NCBI RefSeq assembly: GCF_004331915.1
Contig: NZ_CP036528.1
Coordinates: forward strand, 2,772,273-2,836,272
DNA from: Ureibacillus thermophilus
Lineage (GTDB): Bacteria > Bacillota > Bacilli > Bacillales_A > Planococcaceae
DNA length: 64,000 bases
Reading direction: 5' to 3'
Part shown: positions 1 to 8,719 of the stretch, piece by piece
How the letters are laid out: every line of letters starts with the position of its first letter
Position numbering within the stretch: the stretch's first letter is position 1
Made by a program: the position numbers and the translations under genes
The notes under the pieces: model-generated
What the model saw: only the letters and a program-made list of their open reading frames with translations
Databases searched by the model: none
What the model was told of the DNA's origin: nothing

Positions 1-178
1 TAACGAATTTGAATCTTCTTTTTGAATTTATTGATTCTATCAAAATAACAAAAAATACAAAGGAAATAGCCAGCATTATGATTTCATTAAATTCAACATA
101 CCCTGAATTATCAATCAATAATGCAAAGACTATAATAAAATTTATAACTGCCAGTATAATCAAATTTTTCTTTTTCAT
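1..178 (-). CDS. small two-helix membrane protein, cut by window edge
   Basis: The minus strand reads ATG at 178 preceded by a GGGAGAGGGG ribosome site about eight bases upstream, and stays open to the left edge (59 codons visible). The protein begins MKKKN, then has a hydrophobic helix (about residues 6-22), a short polar loop and a second hydrophobic helix (about 34-50), ending in a basic stretch. This is a plausible small inner-membrane protein of unknown function. The plus-strand frame over the same bases lacks a ribosome site and is rejected. The C-terminus lies outside the window. Confidence 0.55.
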   Translation of the reverse strand, partial: MKKKNLIILAVINFIIVFALLIDNSGYVEFNEIIMLAISFVFFVILIESINSKRRFKFV

Positions 179-329
179 CCTTTTTTCCCCTCTCCCAATA
201 TAGTAGTTTCAATTTTAACAAAAAAAATAATTTTTAAAAAATAAAATTAGATTTTTTCAAACAATTTAAAATTTTTTACAAAATTAAGAATTTTTGGATA
301 TTATTCTTTACATATAACCTAATCATTGG

Positions 330-345
330 TATATATCGATATATA
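330..345. promoter_or_regulatory. 16-bp perfect AT palindrome upstream of secreted protein gene
   Basis: The bases TATATATCGATATATA form a perfect palindrome about 35 bases before the start of the secreted protein gene. It could be an operator or simply AT-rich promoter DNA. No protein binding is implied by the sequence alone. Confidence 0.25.
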
Positions 346-378
346 TGGAATTGTTTCAAAGGAATAGGGGGTATTTTG

Positions 379-1578
379 GTGAAGAAAAAAACATTTTTTA
401 CTGTAGCAGTGACTGTCATCATGTTATTCAGTTTAGCTACAAATCATGCTTTTGCATGGAGTTACAGTAATTATAATTACGGATCTTATGTTCCAAAGTC
501 GGGAACTGGTACAGCAACTACGTATTACGACTCAAGAAATTTCTTACAAACGAGAATTGATTTCAAGTTTGATAGTTATAATGTCAGCTCCATAATCAGT
601 TACAACAAAGGCAATGGCACTGGCGGAAGCTGTCCAGGATATAATGCATATGTGACTTTGGATCAAACTGCTATTCCTGATGGTTCATCCTTAAAAATTT
701 CCGCATGGGAGGTGCTTACTAATCTGCCAAATCCCAAAGTGGACATTGAAGATAATAATCTCTGGGGAGCTGATGATGAATCAGAAGTGGTTGCACTAGG
801 GACTGTCGTTGCTGATAAAGCTTATTATATGACAACTAAATGGCTTGATAATCGTGGAGGTAAATCAACAGATAGCGGCAGAATTCAAGCTCAATTTGCC
901 ATGAGCAAAAAAGGTATTTTGGACTATAACAACTGCACTCAATCTTCAACAGTACAGCACACATTCACTTATGGTGATAACCAAGGTAAAGTTGCTTCTA
1001 TTCAACCTCAAATAACAAAAAGTCTAAAAGCAGTAGCTAGTACAACTGTGCCGGTATCTAATACAACAAGTACTACAAATTCTCAATCTGACTCTCAAGT
1101 CATTACTGAATATAAAGCTATTGAACCAACAGAAGATGGGATTACAAAATATAAATCAAAACAAAAAGAGATAACTAAGAAATTAAAATCTAATAAAAAA
1201 ATTAATGACATTGCAGTCACAGTTACTTTTGCTGAACCATTAAGTTTTGATGAAGTTAAAACAATTACTGAAAAATACAATGTTAATATTGAAGAATTGG
1301 AAGCAAGATCAATAGACAGTAATGGCGACAGAATCACTCATGCTATTAAAGGATTGAACAAGTCATTATCTCAAGATGGAAGTAATTTCATAGGATATAC
1401 TAGTTTACAGGGATATGTTTCATCAGAAAATATTTTTGGTTTAGAATCAGAGGAAAAAATTTTCTTAGTTGATGCCAGTGGAGACAATAATGTAACAGAA
1501 TTAGAGAAAGACAATTTCGCAGTTCCTCTTACATGGTATTTAGAAGATTTGAATCCTGAAAAACATTTAAAGAAATAA
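379..1578 (+). CDS. secreted protein of unknown function
   Basis: The encoded 399-residue protein starts with a clear Sec signal peptide: three lysines, a hydrophobic core, and a likely signal peptidase site after HAFA near residue 26. The GTG at 379 is preferred because AGGGGG lies eight bases before it; a TTG one codon upstream is too close. The mature part is rich in Tyr, Ser, Thr and Asn up to about residue 215, followed by a Thr/Ser-rich linker, then a Lys/Glu-rich C-terminal region. Two cysteines lie in the mature N-terminal part (SCPG and NCTQ). I do not recognise the family and see no enzyme motif. It appears monocistronic. Confidence 0.7.
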   Translation: MKKKTFFTVAVTVIMLFSLATNHAFAWSYSNYNYGSYVPKSGTGTATTYYDSRNFLQTRIDFKFDSYNVSSIISYNKGNGTGGSCPGYNAYVTLDQTAIPDGSSLKISAWEVLTNLPNPKVDIEDNNLWGADDESEVVALGTVVADKAYYMTTKWLDNRGGKSTDSGRIQAQFAMSKKGILDYNNCTQSSTVQHTFTYGDNQGKVASIQPQITKSLKAVASTTVPVSNTTSTTNSQSDSQVITEYKAIEPTEDGITKYKSKQKEITKKLKSNKKINDIAVTVTFAEPLSFDEVKTITEKYNVNIEELEARSIDSNGDRITHAIKGLNKSLSQDGSNFIGYTSLQGYVSSENIFGLESEEKIFLVDASGDNNVTELEKDNFAVPLTWYLEDLNPEKHLKK

Positions 1579-1659
1579 AACCTTTAATTTAAAATAAGAT
1601 TGGTTTCGACAGTTTCATTCTGTTATTTTATTTATTAAATGTGCAAAAGGACCGGATTC

Positions 1660-1770
1660 TTGAAGGCTAATTTGCGTTTCACTCGATTTTCCGTCCGAGG
1701 AAAATCGAAGGTGGAAAATGAAATGGGGATTGCCTTAATGGCCGTGAATTTACGGAAATACACGGCCAAC
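1660..1770. repeat. intergenic region with two perfect inverted repeats
   Basis: Between the secreted protein and the reductase lie two stems. TCGATTTTCC pairs with GGAAAATCGA at 1683-1708, and GGCCGTG pairs with CACGGCC at 1740-1767. A weak open frame covers this region but has no ribosome site. It looks like a non-coding interspersed repeat. Confidence 0.4.
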
Positions 1771-1805
1771 AAAAATCAACTGACCAAAAATAATGGAGAG
1801 AAATG

Positions 1806-1845
1806 GAAAAAGGAGAATTTGAGTTGGCTCAAATTCTCCTTTTTC
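1806..1845. terminator. bidirectional intrinsic terminator
   Basis: An 18-bp perfect stem (GAAAAAGGAGAATTTGAG and its complement) with a four-base TTGG loop lies between the convergent secreted protein and aldo/keto reductase genes. A and T tracts at the two ends of the stem supply a U-run in both directions. Confidence 0.8.
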
Positions 1846-1880
1846 CTATCTTGAAGCTAGTTTTGTCCCAGCCTCTCTTT

Positions 1881-2708
1881 TTAGAAATCAAAATGGAAAT
1901 TGTCCGGATTTTGGCCGAAGCGTTCATTTTTATTCAAAGCTTTGATTGCCAGCATATCTTCATTGGACAGCTCAAAATCAAAAATATTCATATTTTCTGC
2001 AATACGGCTTGGCGTTACGGATTTTGGAATGGTGATTGTATCATTTTGATAATGCCAGCGCAATACGATTTGGGCCGGTGTTTTTCCATATTTATTGGCA
2101 AGCTTTACAAGGGTTTCATCATTTAAAATGCGGCCTTTGCCAATTGGTGCCCATGCCGTTACGGCAATATTGTGCTCTTTGCAGAACGTTTTCAATTCGT
2201 CCTGCTGTAAATACGGATGGCATTCCACTTGATTTACCATTGGCTGCACATTTGCTTTAGCAAAGATTTTTTCCAAATGGTGCTGATGATGGTTGGAAAC
2301 CCCTGGTACGCGGATTAATTTTTCTTCATAAAGCCGCTCAATAGCACGGAACGTATCCACAAATTTCCCTTCCTCTGGCCAGTGAGTTAAATACAAATCC
2401 ACATATTCTAGCCCTAACTTTTTCAGAGAAGTTTCAAAGGCGCGGAGGGTTTCATCATAGCCTTGGTCCGAATTCCAAACTTTTGTTGTGACAAAAATTT
2501 CTTCTCTCGGAATGCCGTTTGCTCGAATGGCTTCTCCCACTTCTCTTTCATTGTTATAAAGCGCCGCGGTATCAATCGCCCGATAGCCCAACTTCAACGC
2601 TGTTGCCATTGCATTCAATGCTTCTTCCCGGTCTTCCATTTTATAAACGCCCAATCCTAAATACGGCATCTCTACGCCATTAGCCAATGTTTTTGTCGGT
2701 ATTGCCAC
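1881..2708 (-). CDS. aldo/keto reductase (YvgN/YtbE-like)
   Basis: This 275-residue protein has the complete single-domain (TIM barrel) aldo/keto reductase layout. It carries the N-terminal LGLGVYKM segment, the DTAALYNNE stretch with the catalytic aspartate and tyrosine near residues 45-50, the catalytic lysine in TTKVWNSD, the substrate histidine in LTHWPEEG, and the NADPH-binding IPKSVTPSRI motif near the C-terminus. The length matches the Bacillus YvgN/YtbE group, which reduces glyoxal, methylglyoxal and other aldehydes with NADPH. The start is GTG with AAAGGGAGTG upstream. It is monocistronic. The exact substrate cannot be read from sequence. Confidence 0.92.
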   Translation of the reverse strand: MAIPTKTLANGVEMPYLGLGVYKMEDREEALNAMATALKLGYRAIDTAALYNNEREVGEAIRANGIPREEIFVTTKVWNSDQGYDETLRAFETSLKKLGLEYVDLYLTHWPEEGKFVDTFRAIERLYEEKLIRVPGVSNHHQHHLEKIFAKANVQPMVNQVECHPYLQQDELKTFCKEHNIAVTAWAPIGKGRILNDETLVKLANKYGKTPAQIVLRWHYQNDTITIPKSVTPSRIAENMNIFDFELSNEDMLAIKALNKNERFGQNPDNFHFDF

Positions 2709-2947
2709 AAAATCACTCCCTTTACAATCATCAACTCTATTATAAACAGAAAAATTTCAATAAAAAATCATATTGATTCAATCCATTTTATAAGCATTAA
2801 ATTTTATAGAATAAATTAATAATAATATGGCAAAAAATTCTCTTTTAAGTTAAAATATTCTTTAATAAGCAGTAATTTTAAGTTATAAAATTACCTTTCT
2901 CGAAATATATAATTGGAGAGGGTTCTAACAAAGGGGGAGTATGTTTT

Positions 2948-4558
2948 ATGATGGACACACCTTTATTATTGACAAGCTTCTTAAAGCGTGCTGAGCGCTA
3001 CTTTCCAAACAAAATGGTCATTTCTCGCACAGCACCGGATACGATTCACCGCATTCCTTACAAAGAATATGTAAAGCGCACGAGGAAACTTGCCAGCGCT
3101 CTCACAAAGCTTGGGATGAAACGCGGAACAAAAGTTGGTTCTTTTGCTTGGAATCATCACCGGCATTTAGAAGCATATTTTGCAGTGCCTTGTGCAGGGG
3201 CTATCTTGCATATGATCAACATCCGCCTGTCGCCTGAGCATATTATTTATGTTATTAACCACGCAGAAGATGAAATTTTATTAATCGACGGCGACTTATT
3301 CCCATTATTCGAAAAAGCCATTCCGTACTTAAAAACCGTTAAACATATCGTTGTCATGCAAGATGATAAATCTGTTCCTGAATCCTCTTTCCCAAATATC
3401 CACTCCTATGAACAATTAATTGAGGAAGCCGATGAGTTTGAATTTCCAGAAAATTTAGACGAAAATTCTCCTGCCGGCATTTGCTATACAAGCGCTACAA
3501 CAGGAATGCCAAAAGGAGTTGTTTATACTCATCGTGCATTAGTGCTTCATAGTCTGGCTCTCGGTTTAGCAGACAGCATGGGTATTTGTGAAAGAGATGT
3601 GATTATGCCAGTTGTTCCAATGTTCCATGTAAATGCCTGGGGAATGCCATTTGCAGCAGTAAATTATGGTACAACCCAAGTGCTCCCAGGTCCACACTTC
3701 ACACCTAGCTTATTGCTTGATTTAATTGAGCAAGAAAAAGTAACGTTGACGGCAGGAGTTCCAACAATTTGGCTTGGCGTTCTTCAAGAGCAGGAGAAAA
3801 ACCCTCGGGACCTTTCTTCTTTAAGAGGCATTGTTTCAGGCGGTTCTGCTTCACCAAAAGGGCTTATTCAGGCCTTCGAGGATAAATACAATGTTCCGTT
3901 TATTGTCGGCTACGGCATGACAGAAACAACACCGCTCGTTTCCCTTTCACACTATACATCTGCTATGGACGATTGGACAAGGGAGCAAAAATTAGACATC
4001 CGCGCTACACAAGGACTCACTGTTTCACTCCTTGATACAGAAGTTGTCAATGATGAAGGGGTTGTTCCTTGGGACGGCAAAACAATGGGCGAACTGCGCA
4101 TTCGAGGGCCATGGATTGCCCACGAATATTATAAAGATGAACGCACAAAAGAAGCATTCCGCGACGGATGGCTCTATACAGGAGACATTGCCGTTGTGAC
4201 GCCAGAAGGTTATATTAAAATTACAGACCGTACGAAAGATTTAATCAAGAGCGGTGGCGAATGGATTTCTTCCGTTGATTTGGAAAATGCTTTGATGACG
4301 CATGAAGCGGTGCTGGAAGCAGCGGTTATCGCGATTCCGCATGAAAAATGGCAGGAACGCCCTCTTGCCTGCGTTGTATTGAAGGAAGGAAAACAAGCGA
4401 CGAAAGAAGAATTGCTGGATTATCTAAAAGGCCAATTTGCAAAATGGTGGATTCCGGATGATGTCGTCTTCTTAAAAGAAATTCCAAAAACTTCTGTCGG
4501 CAAATTCCTAAAAGCCAAACTGCGCGAGGAATTAAAAGATTATCAAGTACAGGCTTAA
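2948..4558 (+). CDS. fatty acyl-CoA synthetase (AMP-forming)
   Basis: This 536-residue adenylate-forming enzyme activates a fatty acid as acyl-AMP and then forms the CoA thioester. The ATP-binding P-loop YTSATTGMPKG (about residue 180) has Ala in place of the usual Gly. GYGMTET lies near 321, YTGD near 410, the hinge DRTKDLIKSGGEW near 425-437, and the catalytic lysine in TSVGKFLK near 518. Length and motifs fit the medium/long-chain AlkK-like group; chain length is unknown. AAGGGGGAG lies eight bases before the ATG. Two hairpins follow the gene. Confidence 0.9.
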   Translation: MMDTPLLLTSFLKRAERYFPNKMVISRTAPDTIHRIPYKEYVKRTRKLASALTKLGMKRGTKVGSFAWNHHRHLEAYFAVPCAGAILHMINIRLSPEHIIYVINHAEDEILLIDGDLFPLFEKAIPYLKTVKHIVVMQDDKSVPESSFPNIHSYEQLIEEADEFEFPENLDENSPAGICYTSATTGMPKGVVYTHRALVLHSLALGLADSMGICERDVIMPVVPMFHVNAWGMPFAAVNYGTTQVLPGPHFTPSLLLDLIEQEKVTLTAGVPTIWLGVLQEQEKNPRDLSSLRGIVSGGSASPKGLIQAFEDKYNVPFIVGYGMTETTPLVSLSHYTSAMDDWTREQKLDIRATQGLTVSLLDTEVVNDEGVVPWDGKTMGELRIRGPWIAHEYYKDERTKEAFRDGWLYTGDIAVVTPEGYIKITDRTKDLIKSGGEWISSVDLENALMTHEAVLEAAVIAIPHEKWQERPLACVVLKEGKQATKEELLDYLKGQFAKWWIPDDVVFLKEIPKTSVGKFLKAKLREELKDYQVQA

Positions 4559-4566
4559 TGCTTAGG

Positions 4567-4601
4567 GGCTGTCCAGAAAGTTGAACACTTTCTGAACAGC
4601 C
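4567..4601 (+). terminator. hairpin after acyl-CoA synthetase
   Basis: GGCTGTCCAGAAAGT pairs with ACTTTCTGAACAGCC around a five-base loop just after the stop codon. The U-run is poor, so it may act mainly in 3'-end stabilisation. A similar GGCTGTTTAG hairpin occurs at 9414. Confidence 0.5.
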
Positions 4602-4707
4602 TAACTTCTTATAGTAATATTCTCTTAAAAACTTTCCCTGCGGCGGTTACAAAACGCGCCTCCTCGTCGCAATTTATCTGCGGCGAAGCACTAGCTAAAG
4701 CCGCAAT

Positions 4708-4746
4708 GGGGGCGTCTTGAAATGACTTTTCAGACCCCCCTTTAAC
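4708..4746 (+). terminator. GC-rich hairpin terminator
   Basis: GGGGG-GTCTTGAAA pairs with TTTTCAGACCCCC, followed on the plus strand by TTTAACTTTTTC. It ends right at the stop codon of the convergent small gene and probably serves plus-strand transcripts. Confidence 0.5.
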
Positions 4747-4924
4747 TTTTTCTCTTAAATTTTTCTTCCTCTACATCATCCGATTGAATCGGATCTGGAA
4801 TGCGGTTATCTTCTTCAAGCTGCTCCCCATCTCTTAAACGTTCCATTTGTTTTCCGAGCCAAATGCAATCTTCCATATTATTTGTCATAAACCCGCTTGT
4901 CGGCATGCTATTTTTATTTTCCAT
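4742..4924 (-). CDS. small acidic hypothetical protein
   Basis: This is a 60-residue hydrophilic protein with an ATG start and a strong AAGGAGGG ribosome site. It has no membrane segment. An acidic second half (EQLEEDN, QSDDVEEE) ends in a basic FKRKS tail. The good translation signal and position, divergent from the 29-residue membrane peptide gene, support a real gene. No family is recognised. Confidence 0.6.
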   Translation of the reverse strand: MENKNSMPTSGFMTNNMEDCIWLGKQMERLRDGEQLEEDNRIPDPIQSDDVEEEKFKRKS

Positions 4925-5050
4925 TAATATCCCTCCTTGTTGATGATCATAGTTATTGTGAACAAAAGCTTTAAAAAAATGATATAGTAAAGTAAATTTA
5001 ATTAAGCTATACTAAATGAGAGAGAATTTATACTTAGGAGGTATACTTCC

Positions 5051-5140
5051 ATGGGTACTGTTTTAATTCTTATTGTGTGTTTAGCATTCATTACAGCAAT
5101 TTTAACTGCAGGTCGTGAAGGAGATTATAAAGAAGAATAA
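5051..5140 (+). CDS. 29-residue single-span membrane peptide
   Basis: An ATG with TAGGAGG upstream opens a 30-codon frame. The peptide has one hydrophobic helix (about residues 3-20) followed by a charged tail (GREGDYKEE). A strong intrinsic terminator follows directly, so this is a self-contained transcription unit. Size and layout resemble small auxiliary subunits or regulators of membrane complexes, but I do not recognise it and its function is unknown. Confidence 0.6.
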   Translation: MGTVLILIVCLAFITAILTAGREGDYKEE

Positions 5141-5147
5141 TCTCGAT

Positions 5148-5188
5148 AAAAAGGCAATCCTATTTGTTAGGGTTGCCTTTTTATTTTC
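5148..5188 (+). terminator. intrinsic terminator of the 29-residue peptide gene
   Basis: AAAAGGCAATCCT pairs with AGGGTTGCCTTTT around a seven-base loop, followed by TTATTTTCTT. Confidence 0.85.
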
Positions 5189-5267
5189 TTGACTTTTTTC
5201 GATTATCAAAATAAACTTAGTTACATAAAGTAAGTTGATGTACAGAATAAACTAAAGGGGTCTTGAA

Positions 5268-6152
5268 ATGGCTACACATTTTCATCAAAAACCGAACACT
5301 TATGTTTCCCATGTTCAAATAAAAGTATCCAATTTGGATCGTTCTATAGAGTACTATCAAAATGTCATTGGATTTAAAGTATTGGAGCGTACAGAACAAA
5401 CTGCTGCATTGACGGCAGATGGAGAAACGAGCATTTTATCCATTGAAGAAGTGAAGGATGCGCTTCCTTTGCAAAAAGGGCAAACCGGCCTTTATCACTT
5501 TGCCATATTGGTTCCTACGCGGAAAGATTTAGCCAATTTCGTTCAGCACATTTCCGAGTTGAATGTTCCGATTGGCACCGGCGACCACCATGTTAGTGAA
5601 GCGATTTATTTATATGATCCGGATGGAAATGGCATTGAAGTGTATGCGGATCGGCCTGAAGAACAATGGATTTGGAATGGAAATATGGTTTATATGACGA
5701 CGGAACCCGTGAATTTCCGCTCCCTTTTGGCAATTGCAGATGGCACTTGGAAGGGGCTCCCTGAAGGAACAGTGATGGGCCATATTCATTTATCGGTTTC
5801 TGATTTGCACAAAACGGAAGAATTTTATACGAAGGCTTTAGGATATGAAGTGGTGACAAGATACGGAAGCCGTGCATTGTTCATCTCCACTGGCAAATAT
5901 CATCACCACATTGGGTTAAATACATGGGAAAGCTTAGGCGGTTCCCCTGCCCCTGAGAACAGTGTGGGGTTAAAATCCTTTACATTGGTGCTTGAGAACA
6001 AAGAAAAAGCAGAAATCATCAAAAAGAATTTGCGAGAGATGGGATATGTAGTCGAATATTTTGAAAGTGCCCCCAAATTGGGAGGACGTCAAGATTTCTC
6101 AACCATTGACCCTTCCGGCATTCGCATAATCTTTACATTAGAAGGGGAATAA
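5268..6152 (+). CDS. catE: catechol 2,3-dioxygenase-like VOC protein
   Basis: This 294-residue protein has two tandem vicinal-oxygen-chelate modules (about 10-140 and 160-290). The likely metal ligands are His in YVSHVQI, His in MGHIHLS and Glu late in the second module. The length and the segment YDPDGNGIEVYADRP match Bacillus CatE, which cleaves the ring of catechol next to the diol using Fe(II). A role in glyoxalase-type chemistry or antibiotic resistance is less likely. ATG with AAAGGGG upstream. Monocistronic, with a very strong shared terminator downstream. Confidence 0.8.
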   Translation: MATHFHQKPNTYVSHVQIKVSNLDRSIEYYQNVIGFKVLERTEQTAALTADGETSILSIEEVKDALPLQKGQTGLYHFAILVPTRKDLANFVQHISELNVPIGTGDHHVSEAIYLYDPDGNGIEVYADRPEEQWIWNGNMVYMTTEPVNFRSLLAIADGTWKGLPEGTVMGHIHLSVSDLHKTEEFYTKALGYEVVTRYGSRALFISTGKYHHHIGLNTWESLGGSPAPENSVGLKSFTLVLENKEKAEIIKKNLREMGYVVEYFESAPKLGGRQDFSTIDPSGIRIIFTLEGE

Positions 6153-6166
6153 GGTTCCTATACGAT

Positions 6167-6225
6167 GGGCCATTTTTATCTGAAATGGAAAGGGTGGCCC
6201 GCGGAAAGCGTCCCCGGAACGGAAA
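6167..6225. repeat. interspersed intergenic repeat with GGGCCA/TGGCCC stem
   Basis: GGGCCA at 6167 and TGGCCC at 6195 are complementary. The following GCGGAAAGCGTCCCC and AACGGAAATCAA segment resembles a non-coding repeat I associate with Bacillaceae intergenic regions. The family assignment is from memory only. Confidence 0.35.
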
Positions 6226-6240
6226 TCAATTTTGATAACA

Positions 6241-6300
6241 AATCTAAAAAACATCATTTTCTCCAAGGAGAAAATGATGTTTTTTAGATTTTCCTTTTTA
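6241..6300. terminator. 25-bp perfect-stem bidirectional terminator
   Basis: Bases 6241-6265 and 6268-6292 are perfect complements around a two-base loop, followed by CCTTTTTATTT. It separates convergent catE and trmL. Confidence 0.85.
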
Positions 6301-6774
6301 TTTCATACCAGGGAAATTTTGTTGGCGCAGTGCTTCATAAATAATGATAGCTGCTGTATTGGATAAATTGAGAGAACGCACTTTATCCGTTTGAGGTATT
6401 CGAAGCACCCGGTCAATGTTTGCATAAGCAAAATCTTTTGGCAACCCGGTCGTTTCCTTTCCGAACATGAAATAAATATCTTTCTCTTTGTCACTGAAAT
6501 CAAAGTCGGAATATGGCCGATCACTATACGTTTCAATCAAATAAAGTTCGCCATCTTTCATATATTCAAGAAAATCTTCCAACGAATCGTGATAAACGAC
6601 ATTGACATGGTGCCAGTAATCCAACCCTGCACGTTTCAACATTTTATCATCGGTTGAGAAACCTAAAGGGCGGATTAAATGCAACGTTGTGTTGGTCGCT
6701 GCACAAGTGCGTGCAATATTTCCGGTATTTGCTGGAATTTCTGGTTGATATAAAACAATATGTAATGGCAACAC
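6298..6774 (-). CDS. trmL: tRNA (cytidine(34)-2'-O)-methyltransferase TrmL
   Basis: This 158-residue SPOUT methyltransferase 2'-O-methylates the wobble base (C34/U34) of tRNA-Leu using S-adenosylmethionine. The whole family pattern is visible: HIVLYQPEIPANTGNIART at the N-terminus, RPLGF near residue 36, the trefoil-knot motif FGKETTGLP near 105, and RIPQTDKVRSLNLS near 127, which forms the cofactor pocket. The length is typical (YibK/CspR class). The start is a GTG behind AGAAGGAAG. It lies 33 bases after queG on the same strand, so the two tRNA wobble-base modification genes probably form an operon. Confidence 0.95.
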   Translation of the reverse strand: MLPLHIVLYQPEIPANTGNIARTCAATNTTLHLIRPLGFSTDDKMLKRAGLDYWHHVNVVYHDSLEDFLEYMKDGELYLIETYSDRPYSDFDFSDKEKDIYFMFGKETTGLPKDFAYANIDRVLRIPQTDKVRSLNLSNTAAIIIYEALRQQNFPGMK

Positions 6775-6807
6775 TAGACACTTCCTTCTATAATAACTTG
6801 ACCAGTG

Positions 6808-7941
6808 CTAGGCCTTTCCCAATAGCTCTAGCCCTTTTTTAATTTCAATAATTACATCTTCATCCTTTTCATAATGAAGAGCTTCAAGCAATGCTTCTTT
6901 TGCTTTTTCTCCCCCAATGACGCCAAGAGCCCATGCACTTGTTCCACGTATGACTGGTCGTTCGTCTTCTTTCAATAACTCAATTAAATCCGGCACTGCC
7001 GATTGCTCCTTAAAATGGGCAAGGGCAAGAATCGCATTGCGCTGAATAGGCTTTTTCCCTCGCCAAGAGCCGGCCATCGTGCCAAATTTCTTTTTGAATT
7101 CTTTATTGGAAAGTTTTAATAGCGGCGTAAGTAAAGGCTTTGCCAGTTCTGGATCTGGCATAAATTCATCATGAATCCAATTGGCCTTTCCTTTATTTTT
7201 TGGACAAACCGTTTGGCACGTGTCGCATCCGTAAATCCGGTTTCCAATTTTCCCCCGAAATTCATCCGGCAAAAAATCTTTCGTCTGAGTCAAGAAGGCT
7301 ATGCAGCGCTTAGCATTTAATCGACCTGCATCAACTAATGCCCCGGTCGGACAAGCATCAAGGCACAATCGGCAGTCCCCGCATTCATTTTCAATGGGCT
7401 CATCGGGAGGAAAAGGGATATTCGTAATCATTTCCCCTAGGTAGACGTATGAACCGAACTCTGGCGTAATAATTGAGCAGTTTTTTCCGCTCCAACCAAT
7501 GCCTGCCCGTTCCGCCACTGCCCTATCCACCAGTTCCCCTGTATCGACCATGGATTTCACTGAAAGATTGGACACCCTTTCCCTCAGCCAGTTTTCGATT
7601 AAATCAAGCCTTTCTCTTACCGCTACATGATAATCCAGCCCCCAAGAAGCTCTGGCAAAAATCCCTCTCCGTTCTCCCCTTTTACCAGTAGGGGGGTTTT
7701 TCATTTTGGAAGGATAGGCCAAGGCAATGGCAATAATGCTTTCTCCTTCCGGAAGCAGTTGTTTCGGCTCCGTCCGCTTCTCGATATCTTCCTCTTCAAA
7801 ACCGGATTGATAGTTTAGTTCTTGCTGTCTTTTCAACCGATTTTTCATTTCGATAAAGGGAGAGGCGGTAGTAAATCTAATTTTATCCACTCCAATGGAC
7901 TTGGCATATTCAATTAAATCTTGCTTTAACTGTTCGAGCAT
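6808..7941 (-). CDS. queG: epoxyqueuosine reductase QueG
   Basis: This 377-residue cobalamin-dependent enzyme performs the last step of queuosine synthesis, reducing epoxyqueuosine to queuosine in tRNA. Two 4Fe-4S clusters are marked by CGDCRLCLDACPTGAL (about residue 188) and CDTCQTVCPKNKG (about 240). The conserved DTGELVDRAVAE and GWSGKN segments near residue 145 form the cobalamin/substrate pocket. The C-terminal 90 residues are HEAT-like repeats (DLIELL, GTSAWALG), as in the long Bacillus form. ATG with GAAGGGAGGGG upstream. First gene of a queG-trmL operon. Confidence 0.96.
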   Translation of the reverse strand: MLEQLKQDLIEYAKSIGVDKIRFTTASPFIEMKNRLKRQQELNYQSGFEEEDIEKRTEPKQLLPEGESIIAIALAYPSKMKNPPTGKRGERRGIFARASWGLDYHVAVRERLDLIENWLRERVSNLSVKSMVDTGELVDRAVAERAGIGWSGKNCSIITPEFGSYVYLGEMITNIPFPPDEPIENECGDCRLCLDACPTGALVDAGRLNAKRCIAFLTQTKDFLPDEFRGKIGNRIYGCDTCQTVCPKNKGKANWIHDEFMPDPELAKPLLTPLLKLSNKEFKKKFGTMAGSWRGKKPIQRNAILALAHFKEQSAVPDLIELLKEDERPVIRGTSAWALGVIGGEKAKEALLEALHYEKDEDVIIEIKKGLELLGKA

Positions 7942-8020
7942 CGTTTCCCCTCCCTTCTTGTCGAACTCCTATCTATATTATGGTACAATATAATTACAAA
8001 TTATTGGCAGGTGATTATGA

Positions 8021-8710
8021 TTGAATTTTTCTGTAAAAGATGAACTATTTACATTCATTCCAAATCTTAAATTCGGCATTATTCATTATACCAAAATTGT
8101 TGTATCACCATCGCCTCAAATGATCAAAGGACGTTTCCAATTATTTCAGGAAAATTTATATTTTGAACTGCAGGAAACGCCTGTCACTGAACGGCCTGGC
8201 ATTAAAGAGTGGCGAAGTATTTGGAAAGCTTTTGGTGCGGATCCGAACCGTTATCGCCATTCTGCAGAGAGTTTAATGCGCCGAGTAGCAAAGCAAAACT
8301 ATTTATCGCCTGTTCATTTAGCCGTGGATTTAAATAATTTCTTTTCATTGCAATATGAAATCCCCATCGGCATATATGATGTAAAACACCTTCAAGGGGA
8401 TGTGGAAATTGCTTTAGGAACGGAAGACACGGGATATGAAGGGTTAAATGGCCGGTATAACAAATTAAAAAATATTTTATATAGTAAAGATGACCATGGC
8501 GCTTTTGGAAGCCCGTTTGTGGATTCGGTCCGCACTAGCGTGACGGAAGAAACGACGGAAGCATTGCAAATTTTTTATCTATGCCCTTCTATGGAGGAAA
8601 AAGAATGCCGTGAACTGCTTAATGCTTGCGGCAAAATGTTTACCCAAGTGGCAGGCGGGGACTATACCATTGCCGTATTAACCAAGGAACATCCAAACAT
8701 TACGATTTGA
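8021..8710 (+). CDS. B3/B4 tRNA-binding domain protein
   Basis: This 229-residue stand-alone protein resembles the B3/B4 editing domain of phenylalanyl-tRNA synthetase beta. It shows RPGIKEWRSIWKAFGADPNRYR (about residues 64-85), the LSPVHLAVDLNNFFSLQYEIPIG segment and a GRYNKLKN motif. Proteins of this type are presumed to act in tRNA quality control, but the physiological role is not established. Start is TTG at 8021 with GCAGGTGAT seven bases upstream; a nearby ATG in another frame stops after eight codons. It lies 9 bases before the next gene, so the two are co-transcribed. Confidence 0.85.
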   Translation: MNFSVKDELFTFIPNLKFGIIHYTKIVVSPSPQMIKGRFQLFQENLYFELQETPVTERPGIKEWRSIWKAFGADPNRYRHSAESLMRRVAKQNYLSPVHLAVDLNNFFSLQYEIPIGIYDVKHLQGDVEIALGTEDTGYEGLNGRYNKLKNILYSKDDHGAFGSPFVDSVRTSVTEETTEALQIFYLCPSMEEKECRELLNACGKMFTQVAGGDYTIAVLTKEHPNITI

Positions 8711-8719
8711 GGTGAAACA

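Noticed and set aside
9-203. Plus-strand 64-residue frame at the left edge
   Set aside because: No ribosome site; it is antisense to a better supported minus-strand membrane protein.
1639-2126. Plus-strand frames after the secreted protein gene
   Set aside because: They cross stems and the terminator, lack ribosome sites and run antisense into the reductase gene.
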